From the NCBI GenBank assembly GCA_029844215.1, contig CM056738.1:62401593-62465592 (forward strand): 64,000 bases of DNA, read 5' to 3'. This document shows, in pieces, positions 57,784 to 64,000 of this stretch. The notes beneath the pieces are model-generated. The model was not told the origin of the DNA. It was given only the letters and a program-made list of their open reading frames with translations, and ran no database searches. The first letter of the stretch is position 1, and each line of letters begins with the position of its first letter. The DNA is from Przewalskia tangutica. Its lineage: Eukaryota; Streptophyta; Magnoliopsida; Solanales; Solanaceae. A program made the position numbers and the translations under genes.

Positions 57784-60700
57784 TGTCACGACCGAACCGG
57801 GCGTGATCGTGCCTTACCGGGCACCTGGTGATACAACATCGAGAAAATCAGCGGAAATAAAAACATGAACATGAATTAAGAGAAAAGATAAATAAGCAGG
57901 CCAACCAAAGCGATTGCCTTCATCATATATACATAAATACCCGAAGATTATCCTTTTTACAAACCCCGCGCCACTGCATGGACCTCTAAGATTTTTACAA
58001 CGGCTATGACGGACGTGGGCCGCCATACCACGAATGTATAAGAATCTACAGACTCAGGGTAACATACCAAAAGATAAGCCTCCGAAGGAACGGAGCTTCC
58101 CAATACGCTGAAAGGTGATCCTAAGCGGGGATCGACAATCGATGTACCTTTACCTGCGGCATGAACGCAGCCCCCCGAAGGAGGTCAGTACAACAGGTAC
58201 CAAGTATGTGAAACTGTAAAATACTGTAAATGAAATCATAATAGTCTATATAAAGCAGGAGACATGTATGATAACCAAACTACGATTCACAACATAAAAG
58301 CGATCATGTCAAGTCGTGGACTCACGCCTCAAAGTCATCCTCATGCGTGGAACTCCTTCCTCACCGTGATCTAGGTACAAATCATGTGATACGTATAACG
58401 TGGTCTCGGCCCATCTTATGGACCCAATATAGAAAAGTGTGGAATACATTCCGGTTCATCCCATGAACCTAGTCGAGTGGAATACATTCGGATGAACCGT
58501 AGTCAAGTGAAATCGTTCGGATGAACCGTAGTCAAGTGAAATACATTCGGATGAACCGGCCATCAAGTGAAATACATTCGGATGAACCGGTAATCAAGTG
58601 AAATACATTCGGATGAACCGGTAATCAAGTGAAATACATTCCGGATGAACCGGTAATCAAGTGAAATACATTCCCGGATGAACCGGTAATCAAGTGAAAT
58701 ACATTCCCGGATGAACCGGTAGTCGAGTAGAACACAGTACTTGCACAACAAGGCTATCACACGTAACATGGTCAAGTTTCATAACAACAAGCATAAGCAA
58801 GTTACACACAACTCAAGGTACTTTCATTTTATGTCAAAGTCCGGATTTTAACCCTAAAGTACTACGTACGTTAAATTCCTTTTAAAGATCCATTTCTTTT
58901 CCGAAGGTCACCCGATACCGTAGTATAAAAAAATAGAGTGACTAACATTGTTAAGTAAACCAAAATGCTTTCCTTTGTAAAATCAAGTAACAACCTTATT
59001 TTCCAAACGTTCAAGTTTGCCTAATTTCAAAAGCTCAAGTTTCTCATTTTAGAAAAGGTTTCGTAGTTCATAGTTTTAAATCCTTTAAAACATAATTCTC
59101 CTTTAAACGTTTTGAGAAACATATGTCTTATATGTGAGTAGGTTATTCTTGTTTATAATTAATCTTATTAAGCAGCCATGATCTAGGAAATGTAATATCA
59201 TTTTGTCTTATCTTAGCTTCTATGCAGATGGAGGTTTCTATTGGTTTTAATACCATACTGCGTTATTCAATACATTTTCCTTTATTTAGTGCAGTGGTTT
59301 TGTCGATACTCATTCGATTTCAAATCAAGAAACATTATTCATCTTAAAACCAAGTACTCATTACTCACGAATGAGTTTTCACACTTTTAACAAAATTCAT
59401 ATTAATACCATTAAGTCAAGTCTCTTATCTTCAAAATCAGTAACCCATTCTTTTTATCACTCTTAAGACGTTATACCTAACTTCCCATAAAGCTAGTACA
59501 ACTCTTATGTTTTCAAAGCCAAGTATTACTACACATCAAATCCGTTATAAGTCAAATCAGTTACCCTTTGAAACCACAAAGCATTTTCTTACCTACATAA
59601 AGTCATTATAACCAACTACCCATAAAGCCGTTATAACACTTTATGTTTCAAACCAATCAAATACTTTAAACATATGTACGTCTACCGTACTACATAGTTA
59701 TACACATATCATGCTAGAACAGATAGGAAGAGGTTCACATACCTCGCGACGATTATCGACTAATAGCAAAACGCTCAAGCACCTCAAACCGTCGGCTACT
59801 CTCGGTCAGCGGTGCTCCACACGTAGTACTACAACCTATAGAGGCCACAAAGCGCCTATTAATATCTTTAGATCCCGACGTAGAATATTCTACGAAAATT
59901 CGGCGACCTCCCCGCGTAAATCTCCTCCTCTATCGAGGCCGCTAAGCCAACCGGGGTTAACACGTCGACCGGGCGTGTACAATTCTACTACAGAATGCTA
60001 CACAAGTCTCATCAGAATACCCTATGTAATTACAGTTCAGTTCACTTCTTAAAATTCAGGCTTAAGTCGCAAGACATTGCCGTAAGTATTATTCAGGCTT
60101 AAGTCAAAAGACATTGCCGCACAATTATAATGTTCAGTTCTATATATAGTATACCTCAACTATATATTCCTACAACATGTAATTTCCAATTACAATAGAA
60201 GGTCAAGAGTGTTTACCTCGATAAGCCCAAAATTATCCGAGTTTATATGTCGATCCGAGCAAGGTTTAGCTCCTACATCCGCTCAGGCCGCTCCAACCAA
60301 CCTTAGAAGTTCTAACCAAATTCTACTGATAACTTCAACTACGGGTGAAGAATTACTTAGGGTTTCGTTTGTGGTGAGGAAGTATAATAGTATTTTCCTG
60401 GCTTGTAAACAGGGTACTTTGGAAAGTACTACAAGGGATTTGGCTAAAGTATTTTGGGCATTATAACAAGACGAGGCGAGTATTTCTATACCACAACAAA
60501 AGGGTATTATACGACAACAACTAGGTTGGGGTACCGCACTAGGGCACCACAACAGGGGGGGAAGGGGTTTCGGCCAAGGCCTTCTCAAAGGGGGAGAGGG
60601 GCTATTGGACGAGAGCAAGCAAGAGGGAGGGGGAAAGGTTTTCAAGACTTAGACAATTTTTGGATGAATAAGTTCATCAACTTAGAGGGGTATTTATAGG

Positions 60701-61116
60701 TCAAGAAATGGCCAACCAATGGCCAAGATCTATCCAAGTGTAAGGCAAGTGTAAGGTCAAGATGAAGCCATGTGTTTGTGGGTCCCACTTGCTCATCAAC
60801 TACACAAAATATCCTACCTAACCCTTGACCACATTTTTTTGCACAAAAAACGTGCTCACCCTTCCCTTTGGCGCCCACCTTCTTCCAATGTGAGGTGACA
60901 CATGTCACCCTCCCGTTGGTCCAAAATGTTTCGTCTCTAAAAATCCGCAAAAATATTAATGACATAGCCGGAATTTTCCTACGAGTCGTGGAAACGTTTC
61001 GTCGAAAAACGACTCCTTTAGGTAGTTATGCACAAATTCGAAACTTGCCTAACTTTAAGGCTCAAATTGCATACGTACGCCCTTACGTACATACTCTGGA
61101 AATATGGGGTATAACA
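57784..61116 (-). mobile_element. R9 5' LTR
   Basis: 3333 bp, pairing with the split 3' LTR. TATA box on - at 60698-60691, conserved block at 59154-59296, minisatellite at 58440-58735. The stretches 57784-58030, 59770-60010 and 60250-60560 are eroded in the patterned way. Confidence 0.93.
58440..58735 (-). repeat. Minisatellite in R9 5' LTR
   Basis: About nine units on aatcaagtgaaatacattcc and cggatgaaccggt, unit length 29-34 bp. The copy number is one or two above the 3' LTR. Confidence 0.92.
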
Positions 61117-61177
61117 CTACGGGCCCGCAATGAGCATATACGTCATGCTCGCATCATGGGTAGCAAATCCATAGAGA

Positions 61178-61304
61178 TGTATAATGTCTTGGGGGTTTAC
61201 CCCGCAATTATACTCAGATGGTGTATAACGTCTTGGGGGTTTACCCCGCATTTATACTCAGGAGGTGTATAACGTCTTGGGGGTTTACCCCGCATTTATA
61301 CTCA
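61178..61304 (-). repeat. 44-bp tandem array x3 in R7
   Basis: Units tgtataacgtcttgggggtt at 61178, 61222 and 61266. This is the same unit as the irregular array in R4 (16027-16270), in reverse. Confidence 0.93.
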
Positions 61305-61324
61305 TAACACTAGCATCAAAGGCT

Positions 61325-61470
61325 ATCATACATAACATAAGCACCACCGGCTTATCATACATAACATAAGCGCTACCGGCTTATCATACATAACATAAGC
61401 ACTACCGGCTTATCATACATAACATAAGCACTACCGGCTTATCATACATAACATAAGCAAGTTAAGAAAT
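61325..61470 (-). repeat. 29-bp tandem array x5 in R7
   Basis: atcatacataacataagcac plus taccggctt, with starts at 61325, 61354, 61383, 61412 and 61441. Near-perfect. Not found in R4, where a 47-bp array lies in the equivalent zone. Confidence 0.93.
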
Positions 61471-64000
61471 CCCCTAACTTCTTATTAACCTTATTTATAT
61501 ACACCCCCATTTTAGTTTACTTAAGGCACTAACATGTCATTATAAAATCCGAGAATTAAACCCAAAGTACTACATACTTCTGTTCCTTTAAAAGAACCCT
61601 TTTTATATTAAAACCCCAGGATACTAACACCCGTAGTATCAAGACATGTCTACATTCCAAACAAGTCACTACATTTTTAGAAATACATTTCTAGGCTTCT
61701 AAATCAAGTGACCCTTACTTTAAAACTTTAAGCAATTAGTACCTTTAAATCAATTTGCCCTTCTTCATTTCAAGTCATTTCTTTGATTACATTACTAGAG
61801 AAAACCATTCTTTTAACCTTCCATAAAGTTGTTATAACCAACTTCCCATAAAGCCGTTATACTAACTTTATGCCTTAGACTAATTCATTCTTTCTTTTAT
61901 AACCAAGAGACTTATACTTTCAAATCAAGTTACATAACTTTCAAAATACTTCAAGTCTCTTAACTTTAGAAATCAAGTTTCTTAACTTAGAATTTTAAGT
62001 CTCTTATCTTTAGAATGTCAAGAAATCCATACTTTCCAAAACAAGTATTCTATACTTTTAAATCAAGTCATTTCTTCCTTTAAGAATCAAGTCCCATAAC
62101 TTGAAAAATAAAGTTTCTTAACCTTTTAAGGATTTAAGGTTCATAGTCTTAAAAATTCATAACGTAAACTCTTTAAATTAAGTACATATACTTTATGTGT
62201 TGTGAATAGGTTATACTCATTTATAACGATCTTATTAAAGCAATCATGATCTAGAAAATGTAATATAGTTTTGTCTTATCTTAGTTTCTATGCAGATGGA
62301 GAATTCTACTCATTTTAATTTAATTGATTGTCGATACATTTTCTTAACGCTGCAATGGCTTGTTCAATACTTATTCTCATACGTGCATTAACTTAGCAAA
62401 GTCAACTCGACTTCAAATACTTCCTAACGACCCTTACCAACATCCCCCATAAGACTTGGTAAGAACTTAGGATAACTTAGACGTAACTTTTACATAGAGT
62501 AAATCAACATACATACCTATTAACTTCTAAGAGTGGAAGGAGTCATGCAATAGCACCACATGTATATTCCATACATAGAATCATGTCAAAAGATGGAAGA
62601 GGTTCACATACCTCGCGACGATTATCGACAAGTAGCAAAATGCTCCAAAGTACTTCAACCTTGAGCTATTCCATCATTTAAGTAGAATATACTACTCGTA
62701 GTACTTCAACCTATATTAATCATAACATGTCAATCAACTCCTCACTTATTAACGTAGAATCATACTAAGTGCTAGGTCTCTTATTCTACGGAAAATCGGG
62801 CAGCACTTCCTTTGTTTCTACGTACTTTTCCACCTTTTTCAAGGCCCGAAAATCAATAACCAAAAGCCACATTTAAGGACCAACAATCCAGCAAATACAA
62901 AGGGGATTACACGCCTTAACAAGACGTGTAACATTCTGTCCCACAATTAATATAAAACTGTTCTACAAGTTAATCCATTCTCGGCTTCCATCCATATCAA
63001 CAACAATGTCAATTTTCCGTTCCTTTTTAATCCAAGTTGTTATTCCAACATGTTATATACATAATAACAATTACAACAACTATAAATCCTTTCTTCCTTA
63101 ACATGCGGCGATTGTAACTACCGTCCAAATTAATTACAACATTAATGGCTAACTTGTCCATTTTTCGGTTTTAACATGTCGACATGATCCAAATCTTTTC
63201 AAACTTCAATATATATACCATATGCTCATTTCGTAACTACTATAACATGTAATCTTCAATTACATTAAGAATGTGAATATTTTTACCTCAATAAGCCCTA
63301 ATAATGTCCAAGCGTAAAAGTCGATCCTTAGCAACTTTTAGCTCCTCACTTATGTTCCAATCCGCTCCAAGCACTCCTTAGAAGCTCATGAATAACTCCT
63401 CTTCAAGTTCCATCTTCAAAGTTGAGAACACCTTAGGGTTTCGCTTTGCGACTAACGTAAAAATGTCATTTTCCCGGGATCTTTCTATTGAGATATCCTT
63501 ACAATACCCTTAGGAACCTTTGGTTTAAGTCTAGTGAATAAAGAACCAAAACTACAAAAAATTTGTGTGGGAAATGTCACAATGCCGAGAGCAACATTAA
63601 GAACAAGAAATGTTGTGAAATTTTTCTAAGTGTTGAAGAGCTTGTCTTGCACTAGTGTGGTATATATAAAACAATGGAGGGCTTAGATCACAACACTTGT
63701 GTGGCTTAGATGGAGGAGATTAATTATTAAGCCAAGTGGACAAGTTGACTTGGTCAATTTTCTCATGCTTTGAAGACTTGTTCATCCACAATGGTCAATG
63801 ATCATTTTACCCTTGCTAATTTTCGTCCAAGATCATGTGGGGGAGGGGGGTGTCACGTGTCGCCCTCCCATTCGTCCATAAAATTTCGTAACCATCGTGG
63901 GCCCCACAAAATGTAAAATTCCTCAGGTGGGCCCCACGTGACCAAATCCGTAAAAATAAATTTCCATAATGATAATAAGTTCCATAATCCTCAAATAATG

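Larger units (their letters stand above)
43175..61116 (-). mobile_element. R9: full-length gag-only Ty3/gypsy element carrying R10
   Basis: Ends are TGTCACGACCC (43175) and GGGGTATAACA (61116), with perfect 5-bp duplications CTACG at 43170-43174 and 61117-61121. The 5' LTR is 57784-61116 (3333 bp). The 3' LTR is 43175-44972 plus 53966-55583 (about 3.42 kb), split by R10. The internal region is 55584-57783 (2200 bp) with gag only. Without R10 the element is about 8.95 kb. Confidence 0.94.
61117..64000 (-). mobile_element. R7 LTR, segment 3, running off the right edge
   Basis: Starts with the second CTACG duplication of R9 and continues R7. Its last 1.5 kb match the reverse complement of R4 from about 13390 upward, including CACGTG/GGGCCCAC (63930-63940) and a TATA-like tatatataaa at 63661. 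The conserved block is present in weak form (62219-62365). By comparison with R4 the LTR should end about 155 bases past the edge. Whether R7 is a solo LTR or part of a full element cannot be seen. Confidence 0.85.

Noticed and set aside
61325..61470. Possible CRISPR array (29-bp repeats)
   Set aside because: Units are head to tail with no spacers, inside a plant LTR; it is a minisatellite.

Overview
This 64 kb window is plant nuclear DNA made almost entirely of nested LTR retrotransposons. I see no intact host gene, rRNA, tRNA or CRISPR array. The organism is a dicot, most likely an asterid and probably Solanaceae. The reasons are a Stowaway-type MITE whose ends resemble the common Solanaceae type (30002-30208), Ty3/gypsy LTR ends of the form TGT...TGACA, and a Sirevirus-like Ty1/copia element. 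The family placement is inference.

I use local labels R1-R10. Left part (+ strand): R1 is an LTR cut by the window edge (1-2289). R2 (2428-28340) is a gag-bearing Ty3/gypsy element flanked by the 5-bp target-site duplication AAAGT. Its 5' LTR holds a solo LTR on the minus strand (R3, 3148-6631). Its 3' LTR holds a solo LTR (R4, 13235-16953, duplication ACTGC) and a full element (R5, 17808-27529, duplication GTGGC). Middle: 28346-30955 holds older LTR pieces, a MITE and AT-rich DNA with one unidentified small ORF. R6 (30956-38943, minus) is a decayed Sirevirus-like Ty1/copia element. Right part (- strand): R7 is a long LTR inserted in the 5' LTR of R6 and running off the right edge (38944-64000). 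It contains a solo LTR (R8, 39336-42656) and a full element (R9, 43175-61116, duplication CTACG). The 3' LTR of R9 contains another full element on the + strand (R10, 44973-53965, duplication GTTAC/TTAC). The nest R6 > R7 > R9 > R10 is four levels deep.

The four full-length gypsy elements share one plan: LTRs of 3.2-3.8 kb around only 2.1-2.4 kb of internal DNA, an initiator-Met-tRNA primer site, a frameshifted gag with a CCHC knuckle, a short non-coding tract and a polypurine tract. R2, R5 and R9 have no room for pol. R10 keeps a decayed integrase piece that resembles plant chromovirus (Tekay/Del-type) integrase but has lost the core of gag. They are therefore non-autonomous elements that must have been moved by proteins supplied in trans.

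Two points deserve attention. First, paired LTRs differ by recurrent, motif-specific changes (CAG/CTG to CG, ACAGT to CTGAT, GCTGC to TCTTTG-like). These look like long-read base-calling errors at CHG-methylated sites, so frameshifts and indels here should not be taken at face value. Second, otherwise divergent LTR families share conserved non-coding blocks, and carry different minisatellites at the same relative position.
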